Source of the DNA: Symsagittifera roscoffensis
Taxonomy: Eukaryota; Xenacoelomorpha; Acoela; Convolutidae
Reading direction: 5' to 3'
DNA length: 64,000 nucleotides
Assembly: GCF_963678635.1 (NCBI RefSeq)
Contig: NC_087068.1
Coordinates: 47,817,785-47,881,784, forward strand
Part shown: positions 19,706 through 31,520 of the stretch, one piece after another
Layout of the letters: every line of letters begins with the position of its first letter
Numbering within the stretch: position 1 is the first letter of the stretch
The notes under the pieces: generated by a model
The model's database searches: none
What the model was told of the DNA's origin: nothing
The model's input: the letters and a program-made list of their open reading frames with translations, nothing else
Made by a program: the position numbers and the translations under genes

Positions 19706-20640
19706 TGTGACATTCGATCAGAATGGACAAAATTGCAGATTGGATGGATTCGAAAATTTAGCCGCTAACCTTCCGAATTGACGGTTTTAAGAGATTAACA
19801 ACGTTATTGGGACGATTAGTCAAACGGTGAAGGTCGAGATATTCTGGTATTTAGAAATTTTAAAAATTCAAAGTGATGACGTAATAATTCTAAGAAGCGT
19901 CAAAAAGGCCATTTTGGAAGACAACCAGAATAAAATCAGAACAACAATAGTTGTGATAGCGATAACTACGAGAATTCTGATTGAAAAACGACAACGAATT
20001 ACAGAGTTAGCAGAGACCGCTCCGAGTTACAACTATTGTGTCGCTACAATAGTTGCAAGGCCGTTCACAACAACGGTGAAGGGTAGAAGACAGCCTTCCG
20101 GAAGGAAGATAAGGACGTTATTTCCCCGGATTCAGGAATCCGGAGGGGTCTCGGGAGTTGAACTGAAACTCTTTTATATAAACTTTTAGCTTCCCGGTTC
20201 TTTTTTTGAATTGAATTTAATTAACATTTGAATTCATTTTGCAAGGATGAGAAGCTAGGATTTGGGGGAAAGGGTTGATCCATTTTTGATGGAGATGATG
20301 ATTTTTATCTACTGAACAAAAACAATAGTAATATAATAAGTAGTAGTAGCCCTGTTTTTAGGAGTGACCTCGTGGTCTGGGGATACTGAGACCCAGCCAT
20401 GAACTCACTAAGTTTGCATGTTATTAAGTTAATTTGAGTGTTTTGACCGAAGCCGAAAGCAGTAACGTTTTTGTCAACCCGATGTTAGAAAGACCACCAA
20501 AAGAACTGGCTTTAGTAGAGACGGTCAAAAGCGTGTAGAGCTTAATTTAGACAATGGCCAGTCGTTTTATAGCTTAGCTTTATTTTCCGTCGATATCTAC
20601 TTCCGGGCAAATGTTACATTCTCATTATCTGAAAATGAAT
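19706..20640 (+). repeat. 3' LTR of the giant element
   Basis: The segment starts with TGTGACATTCG directly behind the polypurine tract. It carries a TATA box (TATATAAA, 20,175-20,182) about 470 bases in, as expected for a U3/R junction. Its blocks recur in inverted orientation at 22,580-21,960 in the same order, including GTGGTCTGGGGATACTGAG (20,371), AACCCGATGTTAG (20,477) and GAGACGGTCAAAAGC (20,518). The right end is uncertain, because inverted LTR sequence begins at about 20,640-20,700. The paired 5' LTR is outside the window. Confidence 0.6.
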
Positions 20641-23012
20641 CTGATGTTAATTTATTTACAATTCGGGCCATTCCGGGATGCTATAAGTTGTTAAAATCAA
20701 TGTTGAAAATTGTTTTCCGGTACCCCTTCGAATTCCTGAATCCGCGTGAAGAAGTGTGTCCGGGAGGGGTGAATCATGTGATTTGCTCTGTAACGATTGT
20801 AGCAACACAATCGTTACGTCTTCTTCTTGAGTTTGGATAATTCCGATTTCGATCTTTTTCGTCTGGTTTTTATATCCTGTCACGCAGTATCTGCTGTTCT
20901 GTCCAGCAAAATTAGTTCACCTGATTTTCCGGTTTTTTCAGTTATCGCGAAAATAAAAAATTGATACTTGTCATGTACGCTCAAATCGAAAAACATAGCA
21001 TTTGAACTTCGATCCAAAACGACCCCTCCCATTTCGTTTTTTTTTCTACAATCAAGATCGTTAATCACCAAAATCGGCCTATCATGCGGTCAACCTCCAA
21101 TTACGGAAGATTCGTTGGCACCATGCAACTCAGAGATCATTTGCAACTCAGAGCACATTTCAAACACCGATTTCTTTAGCCATCCCGATTCGTAAAATAG
21201 AGATGGTAATTATTGTACCTTCTAAATTGTTACGTTTCAGGTTAACCAAAATGGTTAATGTCTAGAGGCTGCAAGTCGAGCGGAAGTCCTCTTTTTGTCT
21301 CTGATCGAAACTCATTTTTTTATTTTCAATTCCAATTTTTGCGTACCTCTCTGGTCGAATTCCACATGCTCCCGGAGAGCTTACTCGTTCTATTCAATGG
21401 TGCATCAATAATCCAAAAGTACATCATCAAAACGGTACAGTACCACCCATGAGGGAATTTATAAGACGTACTTTGAAAAAAAAAACAGTAGTTTTTCTGC
21501 ATCAAAGCAAATCACTACGTGCTTTAAATTTTTACATTGCTCTAGATTGTTTGAAACACTCAACCAGAAGAACATACAAACGGAAAGAAATCTAATTTCT
21601 AAAACTGATAGCTAGCGTCAAAAATGACCTGAACGTGTTTTTGATTGTCTCTACAGTAGCCTATTCAATGTGGTTCTCATAGCACCGGGTCGACAAAATT
21701 GTTACTGTCAAGAGGCTATCAGCCGAGCGGAAGTCTCCTTTTTTCTCTGATCAGAATTATTTTTTTCTCTGCTTTCCGACACCAATTTTCGCGTATTTTT
21801 CTGGTCGAATCGCACATATTCTGGTTGAGTTCACTCAATTTATTCAACAGTGCTTCATTAATCCAACAGTGCATCGTCAAAATGGTACAGTGCCACGAGA
21901 TAGAATTTGCAATAGATAATCGAAACAAAAACGGAATTTTTTCTGCATCAAATTACTCACTACGTGCTACAAATTATATCAACTCGCATAGCTTCAGATT
22001 TCATGTAACATTCGACCGGAAGTATACACCGACACAAACAAAAATTAGTCCTAAGACGATTGGCTAGTGTCAAAAAAGAGCTTTAAGTGCTTTTGACCGT
22101 CTCTAACATGGTTCTCTTAACATCGGGTCGGCAAAAACATTACTGTGCAGAGGCTATCAACCGAACCGCGCAAAATAGTTTAACTACATGCTTAATTAGA
22201 GAAATACCGGCTGAATCTCAGTATCCCCAGACCACGACTGCTTTCCTAGAAACAGGGATGGTACTCTGTCATCACTAAGTTACCAAATTACTAATGTTTT
22301 TCAACAGCAGAGAAAATCACCGCATCCATCAGAGATGGATCAACATTTTCCTAACTCCTAAGCTCTCATATACTTAAAATCAAATTTGATGTTATAAGAT
22401 AAATTCGGGCAATTGCAGGAAGACCAAAATTGTTTAAAAATAAATATTTTTGATGCACAACTCCAGACCCTTCCGTTTTCTTCAGTTTCACTGATGAAGC
22501 ACCTTCTTCACTACCGGGAAAAGTTGGAACTTTTATTTTCGACCTTCACGATTGGTGGAATAGGGCTAGCAACAATTGTAACTGCCAAATATTTACAACT
22601 CTGATGGCTTCTTTTGTTCAGTAATAAGTTGATCGAAATTCGTGATTTCTTGTCTACTTAGTGCAACCTCTCATCTTTTTTTGATAAACTAGAATTGTCG
22701 GTCTGTCTTTATCGCTTTTCAGTTATCGCTAAATTGAAAGAGTTAACTTTCATGCACAGCCAAATCGAAATTTAAACATTATTTATTACCTTCTGAATGA
22801 CCCCTCCTTTATCGCTTTTCAGTTATCGCTAAATTGAAAGAGTTAACTTTCATGCACAGCCAAATCGAAATTTAAACATTATTTATTACCTTCTGAATTA
22901 CCCCTCCTATATCCGTTTTTTTGTAGATAACGTCATTAATTTCAATCTTAATGTGTCGTAAGATCGTTTTCTCTCTAAGAAAACTAAAAGCATTTTGGCT
23001 GAATGGCGTATA
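20640..23012 (-). repeat. Rearranged LTR region of the inverted copy (several LTR starts)
   Basis: Three sites on the minus strand resemble the plus-strand LTR start with its preceding 90 bases: near 23,010, 21,800 and 21,370. LTR-middle blocks lie at 22,580-21,960 and again at 20,900-20,640, the latter with a reverse-strand TATA (GATATAAAA near 20,875). The two segments at 21,240-21,480 and 21,690-21,950 are diverged direct duplicates of each other. The simplest reading is one full LTR (23,010 to about 21,960) followed by two partial tandem duplications. ORFs here are spurious. Confidence 0.55.
22708..22907. repeat. 100-bp near-perfect tandem duplication
   Basis: The sequence starting TTTATCGCTTTTCAGTTATC at 22,708 is repeated at 22,808 with one visible difference (GAATGACCCCTCC versus GAATTACCCCTCC at the copy ends). 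A more diverged relative lies at 20,940-21,030. Confidence 0.9.
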
Positions 23013-23837
23013 ATGCGCGCAAAGCCCGATCAATGTCCTCATTGAACTTAAACTATCTCATCAAATGGTTTAGTGTTATAAGACAGAATTTACAAAATCA
23101 CACTGAAAAATTGTTATTTACATCAAGTCAACTAACTAAATGCTACAATTGACATCACTATAGTCTTCCAACCTTCTTCTAATTAATCATCAGAAGATAA
23201 ACACCTTTTTGACTTACAATGTTATTTTTAAAATTAAAGCTATAAACTTAAAAGGTGGTGCGAGGCAGGAGAGTCCTACCAACCAACAAGTTGATTTATC
23301 CTCACTAATTTGTCCCTTCTAGATTTTTTAAGTTTTCTCCGTCCTGAATGAAAACAATAAGAGACTCTGTGGTTAAAAGGAACAATGAAAGTGTCGTTTT
23401 TCTCGAGAGAATACTCAAACTTCTTCAGGTCACCACAAAGGGAACAATTTTCTTAGCGAATTGAAAACATTCAATCATTTTTGCAGCCATTCTAAACTCA
23501 AATTTAAACCGCTAAAGTTATTCATCAAGTTTCATTTTAAGTTTAGTCATCTTGGTCATTCATTTGAGTTTTTCACACATATAACACTTTTGACTTTTTC
23601 TCTTTTTCTCTTTATTGCACTTTCCTTGTATCTTTATTTTGCACTTCGTAGTTTAAAAGTTCTGAAAATTCTAATTGTCTCTGAGCATTGCTTCATGGTA
23701 TTCGTTGTTAATAATATTTCCCAGTGACATCGTCTCGTTTTCAGTCTGTCACGTCAGTGGCTATTCGAAAGCTGTTGGAGGCAGTCATCCAACATATTTG
23801 TTTCTCAACTCTTTGCTTACAACAGGGTAAGTGATCC

Positions 23838-24056
23838 TCAGTGGACTTTCTGTTTTTGCAGAAGCTGTTGTGAAGGCTCATTGTCACGCTTCTCTACTGA
23901 TAATTTAGTTTTTCTCTTCTCTTTCTCTTCTGTCAAGGTCAATCGTCTCCTCCTAGAGTTTCTCCTCAACGCTGTAATCACTCTATTCTGATGGGTCACG
24001 AAAACTCTCTTGAAAGCTTGCAATCTAATGTTCATTTGGAATGAGCTGAACACCAT
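23838..24056 (-). pseudogene. Region G homologue, inverted copy
   Basis: The 72-residue minus frame has QAFKRVFVTHQNRVITALRR, closely matching the region G block at about 18,550-18,610. A Lys/Glu-rich stretch and the ASN-type tail follow out of phase. It is a fragment without its own start. The retained match in a block of 20 residues supports past selection on this protein. Confidence 0.6.
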
Positions 24057-24548
24057 GCCGTGTTTCGACGTATGCTTTCTGTCATACCCAAAAATGCTTT
24101 TCTATTAGTTTATCTTACATGAGATTCCAGCAATCTAACTCCATGATTACTCCGACTATTAATATCGGTACTGGTTGCGATGAGTTTGTTAACCCCATTG
24201 AGAGCACCAATCCAGCGTACCATATTACTACGTGCAGGGTATTACCATGTTTGCCAAAAGTAGTGGCATGACAATTCATCGCGTTTTAATGTTTTAATTT
24301 CCAACATTTTCCCGTGAATCTCATCAGTCTAGTCTACTGCATTTTAATCTGTCGCTGTTGATCCTTTTTGTTTTTGTCTGTTGACACCAGATGATATGTG
24401 TTACACTTCGCTTTGCGTGAGGTTTAATTTGTTTTTGGTGCTTCCCTCCTTCTTCCGATGCATTTTGTTCCATTTGTAACACCCAGAATCACTTCTACAA
24501 TGATTGTGGTTACCACCTCATGTCTTTTTTCTAGATTCAGGACTGAGT

Positions 24549-25300
24549 CTAAATTTGGAACAAGTTGTAGAAGCTTATTGCTGTCAGAAGAAACATTTCT
24601 GTTACTCCATGACTATCTGCAATTTGCTCCGTTTCCATTCTTGTCTTCTTCGCGAGATGATTACCATACAATATCATCAATTGTTTATGCTGTTTGTTGA
24701 AATTGTTTTCCACAGTCGAGACCTCCACACATAAGACCGTATAAGCTGTAGGTTTTAGCCAGACAGCTACCAAGTTCTACCCAGTCTTCTGGTACCCAAC
24801 CAGGCAACTCGACAGTTTTTTCTCGATTGTTTCTAGAGGCTTCAGTCATCAATTTACACATCGTGTTATGTCAGGCAGATTGCAAACAGCGTTTGTTTTC
24901 CTCTCCATATTTTTTGCCGCTGGCAATATCGTGTCAGCGATAGGCCTTGAACACCATGATGGCTTCATCAATTCGCACACTAACATCAGGCTTGTTCTCG
25001 GAAGTTCGCCAGTGCGAATTCTACGCTGTGTCAGACTTCGGTATCGAAGGTGCAGTCACCTTTCCTTCCATTGCAAGTCCTAGCTTGATCTGTTGAGTTT
25101 CAGTTTCTACTATACTTGATAACCTGGACACCAAGAACTTATCCAACACTGCTTGCCCATAGTCTTGTAGCACTCACCTATGTCTTCCTTTACGAAAGAG
25201 TTACAAACCATTCAAATAGTTCCCGAGACATAGTGGTAAAACTTTTTTCTAATTAATCCAGTAATCACCGGACTTCAAAATTGTGCCCATCGTTTCCTTC
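24549..25300 (-). pseudogene. Region F homologue, inverted copy
   Basis: The frame 24,549-24,773 contains FNKQHKQLMILYG and ETEQIADSHGVTE, matching ERQHKQLTILFG and ETELIADCHGGTE of region F at 17,500-17,610. Upstream on the minus strand (to about 25,300) matching short blocks continue in shifting phases. The Cys-rich stretch seen in region F is only partly preserved. Confidence 0.55.
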
Positions 25301-25481
25301 CCTTACCTGGGTTGTTTGTTGAAAAATTGTCTGATTTGTTCAATCCTTCCTAAAGGCTCCAATTTTACTGGATTCTTCATGCTGACTCACAATGGTTCTT
25401 TTTGGAGTTCGTCCAGGAGTATTTGTAAGAGTAATGTTCGTTTGAACTCGCATTCTTCATTCAACACTTTAGCACATCTGA

Positions 25482-25709
25482 TTAATGCTGCCCCGATATT
25501 TGTTTTAACATGAATCGTATAAAACAAACAGCGTCTCTGATCGTTGCATACGCAACTTTCTCGCAAGTCATCAAGTCTTTCAGTGCTGTTATCCGGAGCA
25601 TTTTTTCATCTTTTGATCTCTTACGATCGTCAGAGTCGTTATGTTCTCTGGTTAATCCCGCTAACCAGCAGATGAATCTGAGCTTCAATTGAGTTCTCGG
25701 ATACGGCAC
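25482..25709 (-). pseudogene. Region E homologue, inverted copy
   Basis: The 75-residue frame matches region E around 16,480-16,700: PYPRTQLKLRF, a central Asp/Arg/Lys-rich stretch and RDAVCFIRFMLKQIS. It shows that in the plus copy the stretch between 16,431 and 16,596 is coding and shifted, because this frame runs straight through it. Confidence 0.6.
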
Positions 25710-26384
25710 TGCTTTTAAAGCTTACACTTTTGACGTAGTCCTTATCTCTTTCTCGAAGTAACGCAGCAGCACTCCGCTCCACGGTAAACTGACAAGCTGA
25801 TCCAAAGTTTTCCCATAAGTTTCCGAGTAAACTAGCGTTTCATGAATTTTTTTTTACACTCGTCTATTTAATGATGTTTTCCAAGTAGCATCTCCTTGCA
25901 TTTTTGTTCTCAAAAACCATTAGTTTCTAAACTCCAACACTTCAACATATCCACCAACTTGTTCGTGCATAACAACCTTATTCGCCATTGTTATTCGACT
26001 GTGCGCGACAGGAGTTAGCTGTCCTGCAGCGCTGACTTTTCCATGGTTAATAATTCAATGCATGAAGTCCTTCCACACTGGCTCAGCACTTCCAATTTCA
26101 AAATTGCTACGATCAGGTGGCGGTCACTCCTTTCAGTTTAAAAAATAGCATTTTTTTAAAGCAGAACCCTTGCCAGTCCTCTGTATCTTCACCTTGTCCT
26201 ACGTCCTCTGAATGTTCCACCTATTTTCTTTTCGACAGGTTGGCAGTATTGGCTGGAGAATTGGGGTTCACATTAGTTTTTCCATTCAAGACTTTACTGC
26301 CCAACTTCATCATCATATCAATGATTAATTCAATCACCAGTTTTGAGCGCATTTTCTTGGACAAATACATTTTTCTTGGACAGA

Positions 26385-26576
26385 TCAATGCTGTTTTTTA
26401 TAATTTGGCTTAACTGGATAATTAATTTCACCCTCATCAGTAGCATCATCAATGAGTAGGTCAACCATTCCTCCCAAGCATCCATGCAATTTCTCGAAAA
26501 TTTCATGCATCAGTGGTCTATTGAGACCTGTTTCTAACAATGATTGGGTCCTCTTTTGCAGTACTACCGACCACAC
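26385..26576 (-). pseudogene. Region D homologue, inverted copy
   Basis: The 63-residue frame has LNRPLMHEIFEKLHG and LLIDDATDEGEINYPVK, matching region D (15,560-15,690). The stretch from 25,720 to 26,380 is decayed and has no long frame, but by position it corresponds to 15,700-16,480 of the plus copy. Confidence 0.55.
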
Positions 26577-27085
26577 CTCTTCAATGGAAACAACTCAGTC
26601 CTGTTTTCGGGACCTTGATGGTGGGCTTTGCATTCATCTTCAGTCAAGGTTCTGCGAAAAGAAATTGCGTTCTCTTTTTTCCTTTTGCGAGGTTAATCTG
26701 TTGCTATTTCAGTAATTCTTCGTTGCTGTGTCGCCTCTGCCAGGAGAGCTGTGCGGCTCCTTGCGAATTGTATCCATAAAACGTGAAGGAGGCTCCAGCG
26801 AGGAGGAGTCATCTTCCACCGGCTTCTTGTTATTTGTCAACATTCATGCTTCGTCTTCTCATCAATAAAATTGAAATCCAACAATGATGCTCCACCCACT
26901 GAGGCTTTGTTGTCGTTGTCGTCTCCCATTTGAGTAGGATACTGGTCCATTAGTTCCTCCTTGATCTGACTATCATCTCGATTTTCACTTTGCCTTTGGT
27001 CCTGAGGGTCCTTCTTGATCGATATCGATTTCCGCCAATGAGAGTTTTGGCACTATCAATCCGTCAGCCGGCTTGTTTTCTTGTC

Positions 27086-27458
27086 CTAAATGACTATGAT
27101 AACCTCTTCACAACCAAATAGTGCTAGAGCATCTCTAGTCAACAACCTTCCCAGCGATATGAATTCCGACCTTACATCCATGACAATAACTGCTGCTTCA
27201 CCCAGGTCAATTTCCCCTCCACGAAGAGTGTAGTGTCGTTCATCTTCTTCCAATCTTCCTCGATTCATCCGGGATTTGGATTGGCGACGTTGCCCATTTT
27301 GTTTTGCGTTTGCTGCACAAAGTATTGCCGTTAACAACGCACGGATCGGTCGCGTCGAAAAACACTGTCATCCTTCGTTCGTTAGTTTGAAATGCTTTGA
27401 GTCTGGGCGCATACACTGTGGAGTCTACATTGAGTAGCAATCTTCTGATAAGAATCAA
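27086..27458 (-). pseudogene. Region C homologue (second half), inverted copy
   Basis: Two minus frames (27,240-27,458 and 27,086-27,337) match region C. Landmarks are LIRRLLLNVDSTVYAPRLKA and AFQTNERR in the first, and the block around SLGRLLTRDALALFGCEE in the second, which corresponds to the end of region C near 15,030. A phase change separates them, at a place similar to the break in the plus copy. Confidence 0.55.
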
Positions 27459-27607
27459 TTTCGGTATTTTTTTGGCAGTTCTTTAAAACCATTCCAATCT
27501 TCTATTTCATTTTCTGACTCCCCGATACAAGGTAAACAGTTTTGTTTTTCTCGGTAATTCCCCAATTTCTTGCCGTAGGGTCTAATATTCCATAATTTTG
27601 GGTATCC

Positions 27608-27943
27608 TTACATGTTTCCCTTTTCAACTTCACCCATTCGTTCGCGGAAGTGGTTAGTGAAGTTCAACGCCGTCAATTCTGACTCTGCGATTTTTCCAAA
27701 TAACAAGTCCTCACTCATCGATTCTAGAAAGACGCGTTGCCCACACCAATCGAGTTGGCTTCCATCGATTCTTGAGTGGAGGCTCAGGTGGTGCATCGAC
27801 CTCCTGCATGTTCCTACCTTCGGGCCAGGAAACGCAAACATTACTGCCGGGCTAAATTTAACAGTCACTAACTCAATCCTTCCCCTTATCAGTTCTAGAG
27901 GGTCAATCCTCTGGGACAGGCACAAGTCAATTATTAGTGGCAT
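27608..27943 (-). pseudogene. Region C homologue (first half), inverted copy
   Basis: The 111-residue frame reads through sequence that is broken in the plus copy at 14,215-14,520. It includes DPLELIRGRIELVTVKFSPA and then LLFGKIAESELTALNF and RERMGEVEKGN. It therefore bridges two plus-strand fragments and shows that they belong to one chain. Confidence 0.6.
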
Positions 27944-28120
27944 AAGGCCAACGCTTCAACACACACTCTATCGTCATCTCTTTCAGTTCTTTCTTCTTCA
28001 CCAATTCCAAAGTGCTTCTGCTGAAGAAGGTATTGTATGAGTGTATGTCTGAGATCCCTCAACTTCGTCTATTGCTCTCTGAATTTCAAATTTCCTAACT
28101 GACTCCCGTTTCTGATCCGG

Positions 28121-28884
28121 CTAACGAGTCAAGGTGATGAAATCGCCTCGTCTACCGTATTTCATGGCAATCAAGATCAGTAGCCCATCAAATCCAAGGT
28201 TCTGAACTCCATCAGTTAATAACTCTGCAGATACTTTTTGAAAGGTTTTCGTTCCCAACGTCACGAACAGCGACAGTAATAAACTTATTGACAGTTTAGT
28301 GACTGCTTTAATGCTTTCAGAAAATCCAAGATACAATTTTGCTAGGATGGAAGTGGTCCATCTTGCTTTCAGTCTTTCCGACAGGCTATCTGTTTTTACA
28401 TATGCTTCCGCTCCTTGTACATTCTCGGTCCATGAGGCTTCCAAGGTCGTCCTGTTCATTCTTTCCATCACTTCAATGGATTTTTCTCCTCTTCCTTCTG
28501 TTCGATGTAACTTTTTGAGGGCGTAACCATAAAATCTGGCAATCATTGGTGGACCTCGTTCGAAGGCGTCCATTATCATTGCTGCAACTTGATAAGTCAA
28601 GTGAAGCCATCTGTTTTTCTTTGTTTTTTTCTTAAAACCATAGATCCTAGACGAGTTTCTGTCTCTCTGGGATTCAGTCTTGCCGTGACTTGCTCTTCAT
28701 TCCCTGCCTTTCCATTCTCGTTGAACCAGAAATTCTTCGAAATGTCGATAACGATCTGATAATGATCATCAATTGCAGGCTTCTTTTTCAATTGTCGGCT
28801 GGATTTGGACAGTTCCAACCCCAACACTTCGTCCAGCACTAGCATATGTCGTGTATGCGTCTTGAATCTCCTCGTAGTATTCAC
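28121..28884 (-). pseudogene. Region B homologue, inverted copy
   Basis: Frames 28,597-28,884 and 28,121-28,600 match region B with HMLVLDEVLGLELS, SRQLKKKPAIDDH, a central block around ERGPPMIARFYGYALKK and the hydrophobic SLLLSLFVTLGTKTF. The second frame reads across the plus-copy break at about 13,736-13,758. Upstream homology ends at about 28,890, which defines the truncation point. Confidence 0.6.
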
Positions 28885-28890
28885 TATACA

Positions 28891-31520
28891 CTTGAAAAAA
28901 ATTTACTCTAATTTCCTATAAAAAAAGTGATAATTTTAATTTTACTTCTCAAATGAGAACTTTCGGAAAAATTTTTATTTTGATATATTATCTAATTTAA
29001 GCAACAATTAGCAACAATTAAGTAACGATTTTTCCGAAACATAAATCAGATTTCAGAAAATTCAATCAAAAACCAAAAGTATTGTGATTATGGACTTATG
29101 TTGGAAGATAATTTTTTCCTTCTTTCCAATCATTTGTTATGATAACTGATTAATCAATATACGTCTAGAAGAAAAAACCCTGAAATTTTTTGAGCGTGAA
29201 GTAATCGTCGCAACTTTTCTTTTTTTGCTGTTTTAAGACTTCTATTTCGTCCACCTTTTTCACAAAAAAATTCCAATGAATTGGAACAAAACAGTTAAAG
29301 AATAAAATTTTAGGGAATGATAATTGGACGAGAGATCTTATCGAGATTTACTTTTTCAGTTTTAAATAACACCTTTAACTGGATTTAACTCACAAAATAG
29401 AGTTAATTAGCCCAATTTATATCATTTTGGTAGAAAACATTAGGAAATAGGTATACTTTTGTTTCATAGTTTGAAGGGAATTTTATGACGATATAAATGA
29501 AAAAGCGGAAGTTTATTAAGTTGCGTTTTTCTGAAAAATAAAACTTTTTTCTCACCTTGATAGAAAAACGAAACGTTCTAAAACGTGTTTCATAAGAATG
29601 TAATTGTTTTGGAATTGTTTTGATAGAGTAGTCACCTGGTTTGACCAAAGTAATGCAGACAACTTTTTTAAATTAAACTTTCACAAACAGTTTTCACAAA
29701 ATTCTACTCTAAAACTGATACAAAAATAACTTTATTATAATGAAGTTTAGCCTTAGGTAAGCGATTATAATGGAAAATTATGCAAGCTTTTTGACAATTA
29801 TAGTTGAATAAAATTGCGATATTTTGGTGTTCAGAAGATTTGTAATCGTTTATAATCATGATACTTTTCAAGAGATTTTTTTAAATCGAAAAAGTTATTA
29901 AATTGATTATAATGGATGGTAATGTCATATTTTGCCAATAAATTGTCAACAAAAAATGTATAAATTTTTATATTCTAACTTTCTGTCATTAACAAACCTG
30001 TATGAACTAGAGATAGTGTCACACTTCGATTCAACTGAGCAAAAATTTTTAGCAGGAGACAAAATTTTCATTGAGAACCTTCCATTTTATTTGAAAGATT
30101 CCAGCGTTGGCTGAAAATTATATCTTGCAAATAGGTCACGATACTGAAACCATTTTAAAAAAAATTTAAGTGTTAAAGTACTAAAAATGCGCATCATGAT
30201 ACAAACCTATTTGAGGAGAAATGAAAAAAAAAAATCAATGTGAGATGAATTGAAAACTGCTCAAACAAATGTCACCATTTTCACATAAGCCAAAGTCTAT
30301 GAAAAATGTAAACTAGAAGAAATTTAGCTGCGAAGACAAGCTGGGCAAATCAAAAGGATTATATCTTTGTATAATCGATTAAAATGGATTTTTTTGGACA
30401 TTTTAAATAAATCAGAAAATATGATTAAAAATTATCAACATGATTGACTATAATTGATTATAGTCGAACAGAAAAATAGATGGATTATTAATCGATTAAA
30501 ATTGATTAAATTATATCATAGTTGATTATAATTAGTTGCAAAAACAGAGATTATAATTGATTGTTTATTGAATATAACTTTTTTCTTTAAGAAGATTTTT
30601 CTGACGTTCTAGGAAGATTGGTAATGAAATCAAAAAAGTATGTTATTAACACTTGAAACTGGATGCACATTTCTCAAAAGAAAAAAAATATGAATATTTC
30701 TGAGAAAGTTTTAAAATAGCAACTTAAAAAACACTTTTTTTGTTGAAAATAAACATCGAAAGGAGCCGAAAAAACTCCCAAGTCAACTTTTATCAAATTT
30801 TGTTTTTAAATACTTTCAAATTGAGGAAAAAAGTTGAAATCGAAAATTGAAAACAAGGGATTAGTAGAAAAATTCTAAGATTCTAAGACAAGAGAAGGTT
30901 TTGTGAAATGTCCAACCTTGTTTTGAAATTGTTTTGATAGAATAGTCACCTGGTTTGTCCAATTTTACCGCTGCCGGATATTGGATATTAGAGCGGTAAA
31001 ATTGAAGGAACTAAACTAAAGATTATAGGTTATTTTATTGAACGTTAAGCCCGAGATATTTTTTGTCCGAAGTGTAACTGAAAGGGCTTCGATATGCCAA
31101 ATTAATAGATATACTACGACATGTTTTCTACACGAAAAACCTGATTCCTTGTGAAAGAAGAACCACGTAATAATAAATTTTTCCAACCTGTAGAATTCTG
31201 CGTTCGCTGCTTAAGTAAAAAGGTTATTTTATGTAAGTTCACTTGCTTGTTAAATTCGAAGTTTTTCAAGAATTTTGAAAAACAGACATTTTAAAAGAAC
31301 ATAGATTTTTTGGGAATCGACGACTCGTTTTCTAAAACACTAGATTTGATATAAAATGAGGCCAACACGTTAAATCAAGTGTGTTGAATGTTGAATGTTA
31401 TGTTAGAAATCATTTTATTGTACTTGGCTGCGACCAAATTTAGACGTTTGACCTTCAGGGTCTGTAGTAACCATGATAACGTACGCGTTCTGAAAAAGTA
31501 CTAAGCATATTCAAGAGACT
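28891..31520. other. AT-rich noncoding DNA
   Basis: Only short chance frames are open. Words of the type ATTATAATCGATTA and AATTGATTATAAT are clustered at about 29,750-30,560. A 16-base phrase, ATAGTCACCTGGTTTG (with one A/G-type variant before it), occurs at about 29,626 and 30,942, marking a dispersed repeat. No gene was seen. Confidence 0.6.

Larger units (their letters stand above)
1..20640 (+). mobile_element. Giant degenerate Ty3/gypsy-like LTR retroelement, 5' end outside the window
   Basis: The order gag, zinc knuckle, retropepsin, reverse transcriptase, RNase H, integrase is that of Ty3/gypsy elements. After the integrase the same strand continues for about 10 kb with a macrodomain-like ORF, an SGNH hydrolase and a long unrecognised coding region. 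A purine-rich tract at 19,693-19,705 and an LTR-like segment with a TATA box follow. The coding strand is A/G-rich throughout and decays the same way throughout, by single stops and one-base shifts. That the gag-pol part and the 3' module belong to one element is inference from continuity, shared composition and a shared TGTCCGGGGAG motif. The 3' boundary near 20,640 is approximate, because an inverted relative abuts it. No 5' LTR or primer-binding site is in view. Confidence 0.75.
20640..28890 (-). mobile_element. Inverted, 5'-truncated second copy of the giant element's 3' module
   Basis: Reading the minus strand from 28,890 to 23,800, successive protein blocks match regions B to G of the plus-strand element (13,270-18,880) in the same order. 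The 3' UTR and LTR-like sequence follow down to about 20,640. Sequence matching the SGNH hydrolase, macrodomain or gag-pol is absent: homology stops at about 28,890, where unrelated AT-rich DNA begins. Protein blocks are roughly half identical by eye, so this is an older or different subfamily member. All frames are broken. Confidence 0.8.
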
